Source of the DNA: Bog-473 sp963834405 | GTDB lineage: Bacteria; Actinomycetota; Acidimicrobiia; Acidimicrobiales; RAAP-2 | Direction of reading: 5' to 3' | Length of the DNA: 64,000 bases | NCBI GenBank assembly: GCA_963834405.1 | Contig: CAWIBX010000005.1 | Coordinates: forward strand, 930,001 to 994,000 | Part shown: one piece after another, positions 42,141 to 51,826 of the stretch | How positions within the stretch are numbered: position 1 is the stretch's first letter | Layout of the letters: every line of letters begins with the position of its first letter | Position numbers and translations under genes: made by a program | Notes under the pieces: generated by a model | The model's database searches: none | The model's input: only the letters and a program-made list of their open reading frames with translations | Told to the model about the DNA's origin: nothing

Positions 42141-42231
42141 CGAACGAAGGGCCGGGACGGATCGCTCCCGCCTGCTAGGAATGCCGCCGAGACCCACCCG
42201 ACGTCGATCGGAGAAGGAGAAGGGAGCGGGC

Positions 42232-43101
42232 ATGACAACCGCACACGTCAACGGTGTCGACATCGAGTACGTCACCGAGGGTGACCCCGCGGACCCGCCG
42301 CTGCTCCTCGTGATGGGCCTGGGCGGGCAGCTCATCGCCTGGCCGCAGGGATTCGTCGACGGACTGCGGGCCCGCGGCTTCTATCTCATCCGCTACGACA
42401 ACCGAGACTGCGGCCTTTCCACGAAGTTCGAAGGGATGCCGGACATCGCCGCGCTCTTCGGCGGCGACGCGTCCTCGGCGCCCTACCGCGTTGAGGACAT
42501 GGCCGAGGACGCCGCCGCGCTGCTCCAGCACCTCGGCGTGGAGCGGGCGCACGTCGTCGGGGTCTCCATGGGCGGCATGATCACCCAGGCCCTCGCGGTC
42601 CACCACGCCGACCAGTTCCGGACGGCGTGCTCCATCATGTCGACGACGGGCGACCGGTCGGTCGGCGCGCCCACCGGGGAGGCGATGAGCGCGCTGCTGC
42701 GGCCCGTGGCGACGAGCCGCGAGGAGGCGATCGAGGCCAGCCTGGAGGGGAGCCGCGTCATCGGCTCGCCCAAGTATCCGACGGCCGACTCCTACCTGCG
42801 GGAGCGCGCCGCGGCGGCCTACGACCGCAGCTATTGCCCCGACGGCACCGCCCGCCAGCTCGGCGCCATCCTCGCCTCGCCCGACAGGACCGAAGGGCTG
42901 CACGGCGTGCGCATGCCGTTCCTCGTGATCCACGGCGAGGACGACCCGCTCGTCACGCTCAGCGGCGGAGAGGCGACGGCGGCCGCCGTGCCCGGATCGA
43001 AACTCATCACCATCCCAGGCATGGGGCACGACCTGCCCGAGGCGCTCTGGGCCGACTTCACCGACGCCATCGTCGCCAACGCGGAGCTGGCCACGGTCTG
43101 A
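42232..43101 (+). CDS. Alpha/beta hydrolase
   Basis: 289 aa from ATG 42232 with AAGGAGAAGGGAG upstream. Nucleophile elbow GVSMGG, oxyanion region LLLVMGLGGQL, acid in HGEDDPLV, and catalytic His in PGMGHDLPEA, in the order typical of the aclacinomycin methylesterase / haloperoxidase-like group. The CYCPDGT-type insertion is in the cap. Single gene, convergent with the GH1 gene (7 nt apart). Confidence 0.9.
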   Translation: MTTAHVNGVDIEYVTEGDPADPPLLLVMGLGGQLIAWPQGFVDGLRARGFYLIRYDNRDCGLSTKFEGMPDIAALFGGDASSAPYRVEDMAEDAAALLQHLGVERAHVVGVSMGGMITQALAVHHADQFRTACSIMSTTGDRSVGAPTGEAMSALLRPVATSREEAIEASLEGSRVIGSPKYPTADSYLRERAAAAYDRSYCPDGTARQLGAILASPDRTEGLHGVRMPFLVIHGEDDPLVTLSGGEATAAAVPGSKLITIPGMGHDLPEALWADFTDAIVANAELATV

Positions 43102-43108
43102 GCGACGG

Positions 43109-44302
43109 TCAGGCGGGCAGGGCGTTTGCCGCCGCCACCGATGCAAACCACTCGGCGCTCGGCTTCGCCCTGCGCTCGAACGTGTCGCGGTCGACGCTGA
43201 CGATGCCGAACTTGGGCCGGTAGCCCAGCGCCCACTCGAAATTGTCCAGCAGCGACCAGTAGGTGTAGCCCCGCACGTCGACGCCGTCGGCCAGCGCGTC
43301 CAGGACGCCCGCCAACGCCTGCTGCACGTAGTCGATGCGCTGCTCGTCGTCGGTGGTGCCGATGCCGTTCTCCGTGACGAGCAGCGGCACGGCGCCGCCG
43401 GTGTAGTCCCAGGCGCGGCGGAGGCAATGCCCGAGCGACGCCGGATAGAACTCGTAGCCCATGTCGAGCACGGGGATGCCCTCTTCGTAGCCGGCCCAAC
43501 CGTCCGGGCCGATCAGCATGCGCGTGTAGACCTGGACGCCAAGGAAGTCGTCGCCCTTGGTCGCATCGAGAAAGACGTCCTCGGCGTGGTGGCGGATGCT
43601 GTCGAGGCGCTCCTCACCGCCCGGCGCGAGCTGGTAGTCCGTCATGGACAGGGTCAGGCCGACGGGGACTCCGGGCGCGGCGGACCGGATGGCGTCGACG
43701 GCGACACCGTGCGCGTCGACGAAGCGAGCCGCCACCGTGCGCGAGAGCGCGACGTCGGTCTTGCCCGGCGGGAACATGCCGGCGTGCCAGCCCATGGTGG
43801 CCACGATGTTCGGCTCGTTGAGCGTGCAGGCGCTGGCCATCACGTCGCCGAGGGCCTCGGCGACCACCGTGCAAAAGCGGCCGAAGCGCTCGACGGCGAG
43901 GTCGGTCTCCCAGCCACCCTGCGCGGTCAGCCAACGTGGCGTCGTGAAGTGGTGGAAGGTCACGACGGGGTCGACGCCGCGGGCGCGCAGGCGCGTGCAC
44001 TGGCGGCGGTACTGCGCCAGCGCGGCGCGGGAGATCTCCCCCTCCGCGGGTTCGATGCGGCTCCACTCCACCGAGAAGCGGTAGTTGTCGAGCCCGAGCT
44101 CCGCCACCAGGTCGGCGTCCTGTTCCCAACGCAGCCACGAGTCGCACGCGTCACCGGAGGGCTCGGCGCAGATGGAGCCCGGGGCGTGCTCGAAGGCCCA
44201 CCAGTCGTTGTTGACGTTCCCGCCCTCTATCTGGTGCGCGGCCGTCGCGGTGGCCCACCGGAAGCCCTCGGGGAACGCCCGGTCCCGTCCGTCCGCAGCC
44301 AT
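43109..44302 (-). CDS. Glycoside hydrolase family 1 beta-glycosidase
   Basis: 397 aa from ATG 44302, which has GGGGAGGG upstream; earlier in-frame residues look non-coding. FRWATATAAHQIEGGN is the N-terminal GH1 signature, TLNEPN gives the acid/base Glu and VTENGIG the nucleophile Glu. At under 400 aa it is short for GH1 (typically 440-480). It hydrolyses beta-glucosides or galactosides. Divergent from the ABC transporter. Confidence 0.92.
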   Translation of the reverse strand: MAADGRDRAFPEGFRWATATAAHQIEGGNVNNDWWAFEHAPGSICAEPSGDACDSWLRWEQDADLVAELGLDNYRFSVEWSRIEPAEGEISRAALAQYRRQCTRLRARGVDPVVTFHHFTTPRWLTAQGGWETDLAVERFGRFCTVVAEALGDVMASACTLNEPNIVATMGWHAGMFPPGKTDVALSRTVAARFVDAHGVAVDAIRSAAPGVPVGLTLSMTDYQLAPGGEERLDSIRHHAEDVFLDATKGDDFLGVQVYTRMLIGPDGWAGYEEGIPVLDMGYEFYPASLGHCLRRAWDYTGGAVPLLVTENGIGTTDDEQRIDYVQQALAGVLDALADGVDVRGYTYWSLLDNFEWALGYRPKFGIVSVDRDTFERRAKPSAEWFASVAAANALPA

Positions 44303-44376
44303 CAGTGCGCCCTCCCCGCTCCGTCCGTCCTGTCGCTTGCCTCTGTGCGAGGGCTGCACGGTATCGTTGCCTGACG

Positions 44377-45393
44377 ATGGCGTCATATTCCCCGCCGGTT
44401 CGTCACGCCCCCGATTCGGAACGGGAACCCGTGGACGCGCCGCGCCCGGCGGCGGGGCCCGGGCCCGACAACGGTCCCATGGTGGAGGCGCACGGCCTGG
44501 TCAAGCGTTTCGGCGACTTCGTCGCGGTGGACCACGTCGACTTCACCATTCAAAAGGGCGAGTCCTTCGGGTTCCTCGGTCCCAATGGTGCGGGCAAAAC
44601 GTCGACCATGCGGATGATCTCGTGCCTCAGCCCGCTCGGCGGCGGTACGTTGCGCGTGCTCGGCCTCGACCCGGCCGCCGATGGCCCGCGGATCCGGGCC
44701 CGCATGGGGCTGGTGCCCCAGGAGGACTCGCTCGACCTGGAGCTGACGGTGCTCGACAACCTGATGATCTACGGGCGGTACTTCGACATGCCGCGCAAGG
44801 TCATCCGCGAGCGGGCCGAGCAGTTGCTGGACTTCGCCCAGCTGTCGGAGCGGGCCAACGACCGGGTGGACCCCTTGTCGGGCGGCATGAAGCGGCGCCT
44901 GACCATCGCCCGGGCGCTCATTTCGGACCCCGACCTCCTCATCCTCGACGAGCCCACGACCGGGCTCGACCCCCAGGCCCGCCACCTGCTCTGGGACCGC
45001 CTGTACCGGCTGAAGCAAGACGGGGTGACGCTCGTGATCACGACCCACTACATGGACGAGGCGGAACAGCTGTGCGACCGCCTCGTAGTGATGGACAAGG
45101 GCCGGTTCGCCGCCGAGGGCACGCCACGGCAGCTCATTGACGCCTACTCGACCAAGGAAGTGGTCGAGCTGCGGTTCGCGCCGGGCCAGCACGAGGAGGT
45201 GGCGCCGTCGCTGGTGGACCTGGCCGAGCGCCAGGAGGTCCTGCCCGACCGCATCCTCCTCTACACCGACGACGGGGACGCGGCCTTGGCGGAAGTGGCT
45301 CGCATGGGCCACGTGGCCCAGAGCACGCTGGTGCGCCGGTCGACGCTCGAGGACGTGTTCCTCCGCCTCACCGGGCGCACCCTGGTCGACTGA
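44377..45393 (+). CDS. ABC transporter ATP-binding protein (ABC-2 exporter, NodI/DrrA type)
   Basis: 338 aa. Walker A GPNGAGKTS, Q-loop GLVPQED, signature LSGGMKRRL, Walker B LLILDEP and switch His TTHYMDEAEQL are all present. The C-terminal extension of about 100 aa is as in DrrA/NodI proteins. ATG 44377 is chosen; a later start before MVEAHGLVKRF is possible. It powers the two permeases that follow, in the order seen in lipid or drug exporters. Confidence 0.93.
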   Translation: MASYSPPVRHAPDSEREPVDAPRPAAGPGPDNGPMVEAHGLVKRFGDFVAVDHVDFTIQKGESFGFLGPNGAGKTSTMRMISCLSPLGGGTLRVLGLDPAADGPRIRARMGLVPQEDSLDLELTVLDNLMIYGRYFDMPRKVIRERAEQLLDFAQLSERANDRVDPLSGGMKRRLTIARALISDPDLLILDEPTTGLDPQARHLLWDRLYRLKQDGVTLVITTHYMDEAEQLCDRLVVMDKGRFAAEGTPRQLIDAYSTKEVVELRFAPGQHEEVAPSLVDLAERQEVLPDRILLYTDDGDAALAEVARMGHVAQSTLVRRSTLEDVFLRLTGRTLVD

Positions 45394-45397
45394 TCCG

Positions 45398-46249
45398 GTG
45401 GCCACGGTCACGCAGGGTCTCCCCGCGCCCGGCGGGAGCCGTCTGTTCCAGCACGGCGAGCCCCTTCCGGCACGGCGCATGGCGACGCCGATGTGGCTGC
45501 GTGCCGCGGCCTACTGGGCCTACCAGTACAAGCGGACCTGGCGCAGCTCCGTCGTCACCAGCTTCCTGATACCGGTCTTGTACCTGGCGGCGATGGGCAT
45601 CGCGCTGGGCTCGCTCATCGACAAGCACTCGCACGGCGTCGACGGAGTCACCTACGTGGCGTATCTCGCACCGGGGCTGTTGGCCGGCACCTGCATGCAG
45701 ATCGGCACGAACGACGCCACCTACCCCGTGATGGGCGGCTTCAAGTGGATGCGCACCTACCACGCCCAGCTGGCGGGCCCCCTCAGCGTCTACGACGTCC
45801 TGCTGGGTCACCTGGCCTGGATCGCGGCCCGCCTGACCATCGTCGTCACCATCTACCTTGCGGTGATGGCGGCGTTCGGCGTCGTCTACTCCCCGTGGGC
45901 CGTGCTGGCTCTGCCGGCCGCCGTCCTCACGGGCATCGCGTTCTCGGCGCCGGTCAGCGCGTTCGCCGCCACGCAGGACAAGGACTCGTCGTTCTCGACC
46001 CTGTACCGCTTCGCCATCATCCCGATGTTCCTCTTCTCGGGGACGTTCTTCCCCATTTCACAGCTCCCGGTCTGGCTCCAGGTGGTCGCCTACGTCACCC
46101 CGCTGTACCACGGCGTGGCGTTGTGCCGCGACCTCACGCTCGGGCAGGTGAGCTGGGCGGATCTCGGACACGCTGCCTACCTGTGCGCGCTGGTCGCCGT
46201 CGGCTACGCGGCGGGGCGCCGGACCTTCGCCCGGCGGTTGGTGGTGTGA
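45398..46249 (+). CDS. ABC-2 type permease, first
   Basis: 283 aa from GTG 45398, 4 nt after the ATPase. Six hydrophobic segments follow a cytoplasmic N terminus with WAYQYKRTWRSSVVTSFLIP. The motif SGTFFPISQLPVWLQVVAYVTPLYHGV is the usual ABC-2 C-terminal signature. It pairs with the second permease as a heterodimeric export channel. Confidence 0.92.
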   Translation: MATVTQGLPAPGGSRLFQHGEPLPARRMATPMWLRAAAYWAYQYKRTWRSSVVTSFLIPVLYLAAMGIALGSLIDKHSHGVDGVTYVAYLAPGLLAGTCMQIGTNDATYPVMGGFKWMRTYHAQLAGPLSVYDVLLGHLAWIAARLTIVVTIYLAVMAAFGVVYSPWAVLALPAAVLTGIAFSAPVSAFAATQDKDSSFSTLYRFAIIPMFLFSGTFFPISQLPVWLQVVAYVTPLYHGVALCRDLTLGQVSWADLGHAAYLCALVAVGYAAGRRTFARRLVV

Positions 46250-46310
46250 GGGTGGAGGCGGAGGTTGAGGTGGAGGTGGAGGTGGAGTTGGAGTTGGAGT
46301 TGGAGGTGGA
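46250..46310 (+). repeat. Hexanucleotide array of Shine-Dalgarno-like units between the two permeases
   Basis: About ten units of GGTGGA with variants (GGCGGA, GGTTGA, GTTGGA) fill the whole intercistronic gap from the first permease stop to 4 nt before GTG 46314. Each GGTGGAGGT join presents GGAGGT, the anti-Shine-Dalgarno complement. So the tract is both a simple-sequence repeat prone to slippage and a multiple ribosome-binding array. Confidence 0.8.
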
Positions 46311-46313
46311 CCG

Positions 46314-47180
46314 GTGACGACCTCCATCCCGAGTCCTGCCACGACGAGCGCCGGCAGCGCCTCGCCGGACCGGCGCCCCCCCGGAGCCGCACTGCGCATC
46401 ACGCCGCTGGCGTTGCTGGGAGGGCGCCACGCTTCGCGGGTGCTCGAGCGCAACGTCCTCGTCTACCGGCGCTCGTGGATCTTCATCGTCTCCGGCTTCT
46501 TCGAGCCGCTCTTCTACCTGCTCTCCATCGGGGTGGGGCTGTCGCACCTCGTCGGGCCCATCAACGTGGACGGGACGCTCGTGCCCTACACCGCGTTCGT
46601 GGCACCCGGCCTCTTGGCCTCGTCCGCCATGAACGGCGCCATGCTCGACTCCACCTTCCTCGTCTTCTTCAAGCTCAAGATCGCCAAGACCTACGACGCC
46701 ATGCTGGCGACGCCGCTGGGCGTCGACGACGTAGCAATCGGGGAACTGAGCTGGTGCGTCATACGTTGTGCCCTCTACTCGGCCGCGTTCCTCACCATCA
46801 TGGCGATCCTCGGGTACGTGGTCACACCCTGGGCCGTCCTCTGCTGGCCGGCGGCGATACTGACGGGCCTCGCCTTCGCCTCGGCGGGTATGGCCGGAAC
46901 CACCTACATGCGGACCTGGCAGGACTTCGACATGATCTCGCTGGCCTTCATCCCGCTCTTCCTCTTCTCGGCCACTTTCTACCCGCTGACCGTCTACCCG
47001 GGCTGGCTGCAGGCGGTGGTGCGGTGCACGCCGCTCTACCAGGGCGTGGTCCTGGTGCGCGCGGCCGACCTGGGCATCTGGAACTGGGTCCTGCTGGCCC
47101 ACATCGCCTATCTCGCCACGATGGCCGTCGCCGGCGTGCTCATCACACGGCGGCGGCTCGGCAAGCTCCTGCTCCCGTAA
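46314..47180 (+). CDS. ABC-2 type permease, second
   Basis: 288 aa from GTG 46314. Six TM segments; FSATFYPLTVYPGWLQAVVR then CTPLYQGVVLVRA is the ABC-2 signature near the C terminus. Similar to the first permease in length and layout, so a heterodimer is likely. Its start is placed directly behind the GGAGGT-type repeat. Confidence 0.92.
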   Translation: MTTSIPSPATTSAGSASPDRRPPGAALRITPLALLGGRHASRVLERNVLVYRRSWIFIVSGFFEPLFYLLSIGVGLSHLVGPINVDGTLVPYTAFVAPGLLASSAMNGAMLDSTFLVFFKLKIAKTYDAMLATPLGVDDVAIGELSWCVIRCALYSAAFLTIMAILGYVVTPWAVLCWPAAILTGLAFASAGMAGTTYMRTWQDFDMISLAFIPLFLFSATFYPLTVYPGWLQAVVRCTPLYQGVVLVRAADLGIWNWVLLAHIAYLATMAVAGVLITRRRLGKLLLP

Positions 47181-47278
47181 TCGGCGCGTCCGGCGACCGG
47201 TACCGTGGGGCCGCACGTGCGGCGCCCGCAGCACCTGCAGCACCTACTGACCTGTGGAGGACGAGGAACCCGACGGAC

Positions 47279-47857
47279 ATGAACATCGTGGTGAGCAACG
47301 TCAAGGGTGGCGTCGGCAAGACGACCACGGCCGTCTATCTGGCCGCGGCGGCGGCCCGGCGCGGGCGGGGCCCGGTCGTCCTGGTCGACGCCGATCCCCA
47401 GGGGGCCTCGGCGGAGTGGTACGACGCCGATCCGATTGAGGAGGTGGAGCTCCTGGAGGGGCCGTCGGTCCGCACCGTGTCCAAGGCCATGAACCAGGAG
47501 GAGGGCATCGTGGTGGTCGACACGCCGCCCGGCGAGGGCACGGTCGTGCAGGCCGCGCTGGCGCGGGCGGACTCCGTCGTCATCCCGACCCGGGCCGGTG
47601 GCGTGGAGCCCAACCGGGTCGTGGCCACGCTGGCGATGACGCCGCGCAACGTCCCCGCCGGGGTGGTGATCTGCTCGGCCCGGCTCGGCACCAACGACCT
47701 GGACGCCACCATCGGCTGGTGGACCGAGCTCAAGGTGCCGGTATGGGGCATCGTGCCCGAACGGGTCTCCATTGCCGCCGGGCCCGCAGCGCGGCTGTCG
47801 GCCGAGGGCATGGAGCACTACGAGAAGGTGCTGCGCAAGGCGACGGCCAAGCGCTAG
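47279..47857 (+). CDS. ParA/MinD-like P-loop ATPase
   Basis: 192 aa, short for ParA. Deviant Walker A KGGVGKTTTA, Walker A' Asp in VLVDADPQGAS, and Walker B VVVDTPPG are all present; no N-terminal DNA-binding extension and no ParB gene nearby. It may position a non-chromosomal cargo or act as a small orphan ParA. The stop codon TAG and that of the convergent gene share CTAG (47854-47857). Confidence 0.88.
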   Translation: MNIVVSNVKGGVGKTTTAVYLAAAAARRGRGPVVLVDADPQGASAEWYDADPIEEVELLEGPSVRTVSKAMNQEEGIVVVDTPPGEGTVVQAALARADSVVIPTRAGGVEPNRVVATLAMTPRNVPAGVVICSARLGTNDLDATIGWWTELKVPVWGIVPERVSIAAGPAARLSAEGMEHYEKVLRKATAKR

Positions 47858-50800
47858 CCGCCAGCGCTGATGTCAGCGGTTTGGGCGCCGGTTTGCAGCT
47901 CCGTGTGGAAGTGGCTGTCCGGCCAGGAGACAGGTGCCTTGCCATGCAGCTGACCGATCAGCTCCGACAGGAACCAACGCCGCACCGCCACGCTCGTCGG
48001 TGACGCCGGCATGGTGAGCAGGTGGTCCGAGAGCCCGAATTCGTCGGCCTCGTCGAGCATGGCGTTGTAGAACTCGCAGGCGACGACCGCGGACTGCGGG
48101 AGCTCAAGCTCCCAGTCGAACCACGAGACGTCGTGGTCGACGGCGTCTTGCCACACTTCGTCCATGCCGGGTCCCAGGCGGTTGAAGCGTGTCCCGATTT
48201 CTGACACAAGCACCGACAGGCGGTCGGGCAGGGCAGGCGTGCCATCCTCCTCGGGCCGCTCCTTCATCAGCCGCAGTTCGCGGAAAAGGGCCTCGTACTC
48301 CTCGCTCGACTTCTGGATCAAGTCGACCGGAATGCCCAACAGGCGGACGGTGACATTGGGGGACGGGGCGCCATCGCCATGGAGGTCGGCGTGCGCGATG
48401 CCCGCCAGGTCGAAGCGGAAGCTGCCATCCGAGATGCTGAGGGGCGTCACCGGGAAATCCACGGGGAGCTCGAACCAGACGATCTTCCCGCCCTCGACGG
48501 GCTGCACGCCCCAGTTGGATGCCAGCGTCTTGAACAAGGTCAGCCCGCGTCCGGTCGCGGCCTCGCGGCCGTAGTCCTTGATCGACGGGAGCGAGGTGTC
48601 GCCGTCGGCGACGTCGATGCGGATGCGGCCCGGGAGGATATGCAACGTGACGCAGAGCGGCGTCCCGGCGTGCAGTACGGCGTTGGTCACCAGCTCGGAG
48701 GTCAGAAGGCCGGCACATTCAACGACCTCCGGAGGGAGGTCGCGCAGGTGTGCCGCGATCCAGTGTCTCGCCACCGGGGTGCTCTCCACGACTGGCTCGA
48801 GGTGCAGGGTCGACATCCCATCACGTGTCGTACCCAGGGACGGCGTAGCTATGCCTGCGGCCGCCGCACCGGCGTAGCTGAGGCACAGAACGACGACATC
48901 ATCAGTGCGCGGCTCGTCGTCCCCCATCATCGAGGCCCCCAACATGGATGCGAACGCCGCCGCCGGGCGTTCCGGCCACCCGTCGTTGGCCATGACAGAC
49001 GCGGTCGTGGCGAGCCGCTCCATGCCGGCGGTGATGGGCTCGCCGCGTCGCTCCACAAGTCCGTCCGAGTACAGGATCAGCGCATCGCCCGGCTCGAGCA
49101 CGAACTCGTCCCGTGGCCGGGGTGCCCCGCTCAGACCGGCGGCGATGAGCAGCGTCCGCTGCGTGGGGCAGAAGACCGCCTGGCCGTCGGCGCGCAGGAC
49201 GAGCGGAGGCGGGTGCCCGGCGTTGGAGAGCACGACCCGGCCGGTCGCGGGGTCGATGGCGCCCACGACCGCGGTGACGACCCGGTCCTCGACGAGAGAG
49301 TCGAACAGGAGATCGAGCGACGACAGCACCTCGGTCGGCGACTGCCCGGCGACCGCGTAGGCCCGAATGGCGCTGCGCACCTGCCCCATGAGCGCAGCCG
49401 CCGGTGCACCCTTACCCATGACATCGCCGACACTGAAGAACACACTGCTCGGACCCAGCTGGAAGACGTCGTACCAATCACCTCCGACGTAGGTGCCGGC
49501 GACGCCGGCCCGGTACTCCGCATCGAGCCGCAGGCCGGTGACGTCGGGCAGCGAGTCGGGTAGCACGGCGCGTTGCAACACCTCTGCCACCACGTGCTCG
49601 CGCTGGAACCGCGTCGCGTTCGACAGGGCGACGCCGGTCCGGCTCGCCACCTCCGTGGCCAGCGCGACATCGTCCGTCTCAAACACGCGACCCGGCCTGT
49701 CAATGAACGTCATGACGCCGATCACCTTGCCGTTGGCGGCGAGCGGCACGGAGAGAACGGTGGAGACCTGCTCATCCCCGGGCTCCTCCTCTGCCGCACC
49801 GAGCGTCGGCCCCAGCTCGGGATCGGGCGCGGGGACCGGGGCGAGCTGGGTCCGGCCGGTGCGGTAGGCCACCGCGGCCGGCGCATCGGAATGGAACGGC
49901 ATGGGTTCGCCGTGGTCGTCGTCGCCCTCCTGTCGCCGCGCCGGGCGCAGGCCGGCCTGTACGTCCAGGCGCACCAACCCGGCGTCGCCCGGGACATGGA
50001 CGACGCAGGCGTCGGACAGCCGACCCTCGACCAGGCTCATGGTGCGCCGGATCACCGTCGTGGGCTCCAGGCTCGAGCTGAGGAGACGGGTCACCTCGGA
50101 GAGCAGGGAGAGGCGGTCCCGGCTGGCCTCCGCGACGCGCAGCGCCTTTCGCTCGTGCTCGAACAGCTGGGCCCGCTCCAGTGCCTGCGCCGTCAGTGCG
50201 GCCAGCGTCGAAAGGAAGCGACGCTCGGGTTCGCCCAGCTCGGGACGGGCCACGAAGGCGAGCGTCAGCACCCCGAGCGGCCCCACGCTTCCCACCAGAG
50301 GCTCGCTGACCACCATGACCGGGTCGGCGATGTCGGAGAGGGCGGCGGCCACGAGTTCCGCAACCACGTCGTCCCCGCCGCCCACGGTGGAGACGACGGT
50401 GCGCCCAAGCCTGTAGGACGCGCCCGAGGCGGTGCCTTCGACGGAAACGATCACGTGCGAGAGCAGGGCGGGACTGCCACTGCTGGCGAGACAGGCCAAG
50501 GCGTGTTCGCCCGGCGCCGGCACCCGCACGACGCCCGACTGGGCGCCGAGTGCGCGGCGGCACCCCGCGATGGCGGCGTCGGCGACGTCGCGCGGGGTCG
50601 TCGCTGCGGCAAGCGCCGAACTGAGCTGGTGCAGATGTTGACTCCGTTCCAGGCTGACGAACTCGGTCAGCGTCAGCCGGGCGCGCTCGACCGCTTGTGC
50701 CGCCGTTCCCGCGATGGTGTCGAGGAAGTTGCGGTCGGGCTTGGAGACGGAGCGCTCGCCGACCCAATGCACGAGGAGCACGCCAATGGTCCGGTCCGAG

Positions 50801-51573
50801 ACGACCAAGGGCACGATGGCCAGCGAGCGGAACCGGTTGCACGACAGCATCGCCACGGCCTCGGGCGGCTGGCGCCGGAGCTCCTCGATCGACTCCACGA
50901 AGATCGCCTCGGTGCGGACCGGGATCGGCCCCTCGGGCTCGAGTGCGGACAGCACCCGGTCCAATGGCTCGTCGAGGTCGTACCCGAAACGCCGCAACGT
51001 GCGGAGCGCACCACGCTCGTTGTGCACCGCAAAGGTGGCGGCGTCCACGCGCAGCTCGTCCCGCAACGCGGCGAACACCGCGTCCGCTACCTGCGACGGG
51101 TCCGCCGCCGTGGTGAGCGCGCGCGCCATGGTCTGCATCCGCTGCGCCGTCTCCGCCGCCACGCGCCGCCGCCGCTCTGCCCGCGTCTCGGAGCGGGACG
51201 TCCAGAGCTGGATGTCGCGCTGGGTACGGACGTGGGAGATCCACATGGCGACGGCGGTCGCCGCAAGCTGCGTGACGACGCGCAGCGTGTGGTTGAGCTC
51301 TCCGTAACTGTGCGGAGGTGTGCTGATGACCAGCGCGAAGAAGGTGGCCAGGAGGCCAACCAGCAAGACGCGCCAAGGCCGGGCGAACGCCGCGGCGATG
51401 AAGGGTCCGATGGCCAGAACCCCGACCAGGGAGACATTCCCACCGTAGACGGCGAAGAGGATCGCGCAGGTGGAGACCCACAACAACGCGACGAGGGTCG
51501 CGATGGCCTCGGCGCGGTCGGCCCGCTCCTTGCTCTTGTCGAGCTGTTGCTCCTCGTCTCCCACTTCGGGCAC
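47854..51573 (-). CDS. Multi-domain stress regulator: TM + GAF x3 + PP2C (SpoIIE) phosphatase + anti-sigma-type kinase
   Basis: 1239 aa from GTG 51573, which has GGGGAGG upstream; a TTG start 55 codons earlier lacks one. Residues ~25-110 are TM helices; three GAF-type sensor domains lie at ~150-300, 310-470 and 485-655; PP2C/SpoIIE phosphatase at ~665-900 (VGGDWYDVF, GDVMGKG, SDGLVE, DDVVVL); HATPase at ~925-1040 (ELVTNAVLHAG, GRGLTLF); then ~200 aa of unknown C-terminal domain. Such proteins dephosphorylate STAS antagonists and/or rephosphorylate them. It faces the STAS-RsbW-SigF operon 254 nt away. Confidence 0.88.
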   Translation of the reverse strand: MPEVGDEEQQLDKSKERADRAEAIATLVALLWVSTCAILFAVYGGNVSLVGVLAIGPFIAAAFARPWRVLLVGLLATFFALVISTPPHSYGELNHTLRVVTQLAATAVAMWISHVRTQRDIQLWTSRSETRAERRRRVAAETAQRMQTMARALTTAADPSQVADAVFAALRDELRVDAATFAVHNERGALRTLRRFGYDLDEPLDRVLSALEPEGPIPVRTEAIFVESIEELRRQPPEAVAMLSCNRFRSLAIVPLVVSDRTIGVLLVHWVGERSVSKPDRNFLDTIAGTAAQAVERARLTLTEFVSLERSQHLHQLSSALAAATTPRDVADAAIAGCRRALGAQSGVVRVPAPGEHALACLASSGSPALLSHVIVSVEGTASGASYRLGRTVVSTVGGGDDVVAELVAAALSDIADPVMVVSEPLVGSVGPLGVLTLAFVARPELGEPERRFLSTLAALTAQALERAQLFEHERKALRVAEASRDRLSLLSEVTRLLSSSLEPTTVIRRTMSLVEGRLSDACVVHVPGDAGLVRLDVQAGLRPARRQEGDDDHGEPMPFHSDAPAAVAYRTGRTQLAPVPAPDPELGPTLGAAEEEPGDEQVSTVLSVPLAANGKVIGVMTFIDRPGRVFETDDVALATEVASRTGVALSNATRFQREHVVAEVLQRAVLPDSLPDVTGLRLDAEYRAGVAGTYVGGDWYDVFQLGPSSVFFSVGDVMGKGAPAAALMGQVRSAIRAYAVAGQSPTEVLSSLDLLFDSLVEDRVVTAVVGAIDPATGRVVLSNAGHPPPLVLRADGQAVFCPTQRTLLIAAGLSGAPRPRDEFVLEPGDALILYSDGLVERRGEPITAGMERLATTASVMANDGWPERPAAAFASMLGASMMGDDEPRTDDVVVLCLSYAGAAAAGIATPSLGTTRDGMSTLHLEPVVESTPVARHWIAAHLRDLPPEVVECAGLLTSELVTNAVLHAGTPLCVTLHILPGRIRIDVADGDTSLPSIKDYGREAATGRGLTLFKTLASNWGVQPVEGGKIVWFELPVDFPVTPLSISDGSFRFDLAGIAHADLHGDGAPSPNVTVRLLGIPVDLIQKSSEEYEALFRELRLMKERPEEDGTPALPDRLSVLVSEIGTRFNRLGPGMDEVWQDAVDHDVSWFDWELELPQSAVVACEFYNAMLDEADEFGLSDHLLTMPASPTSVAVRRWFLSELIGQLHGKAPVSWPDSHFHTELQTGAQTADISAGG

Positions 51574-51726
51574 GGTCGCCTCCCCGTGCGTCTTCGCCCC
51601 GGGCTCTGTGAAAACGCTACGTCCTGGCGCCGGCCGTGTGGCACCTTCGACCGGCCGGCCCTGGTCTCCCCCTGAAACGGCGGTGAGAGCTTCTACCCGT
51701 GTGTGCCCGCCGGCAAACCCGGGAAG

Positions 51727-51752
51727 GTTTACATTCAAGGGGGGGTGGCTAT
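51727..51752 (+). promoter_or_regulatory. SigB/SigF-like promoter of the STAS-anti-sigma-sigma operon
   Basis: GTTTAC (51727-51732), a 14-nt spacer, then GGCTAT (51747-51752) closely match the general-stress sigma consensus GTTTAA-N12..15-GGGTAT. It lies 74 nt before the STAS gene. It would make the operon self-activated by its own sigma factor, as is usual in this regulon. Confidence 0.65.
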
Positions 51753-51826
51753 AGAAGCACTGGCCAATCGGTATTGCATCGACGACGCCCGGGGGGCCCG
51801 ACGAGGGGCGACACGCTGGAGAGCGG

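Noticed and set aside
47279..47857. Plasmid partition locus
   Set aside because: No ParB, no parS-like repeats and no replication gene; the ATPase is a solitary chromosomal-type ParA.
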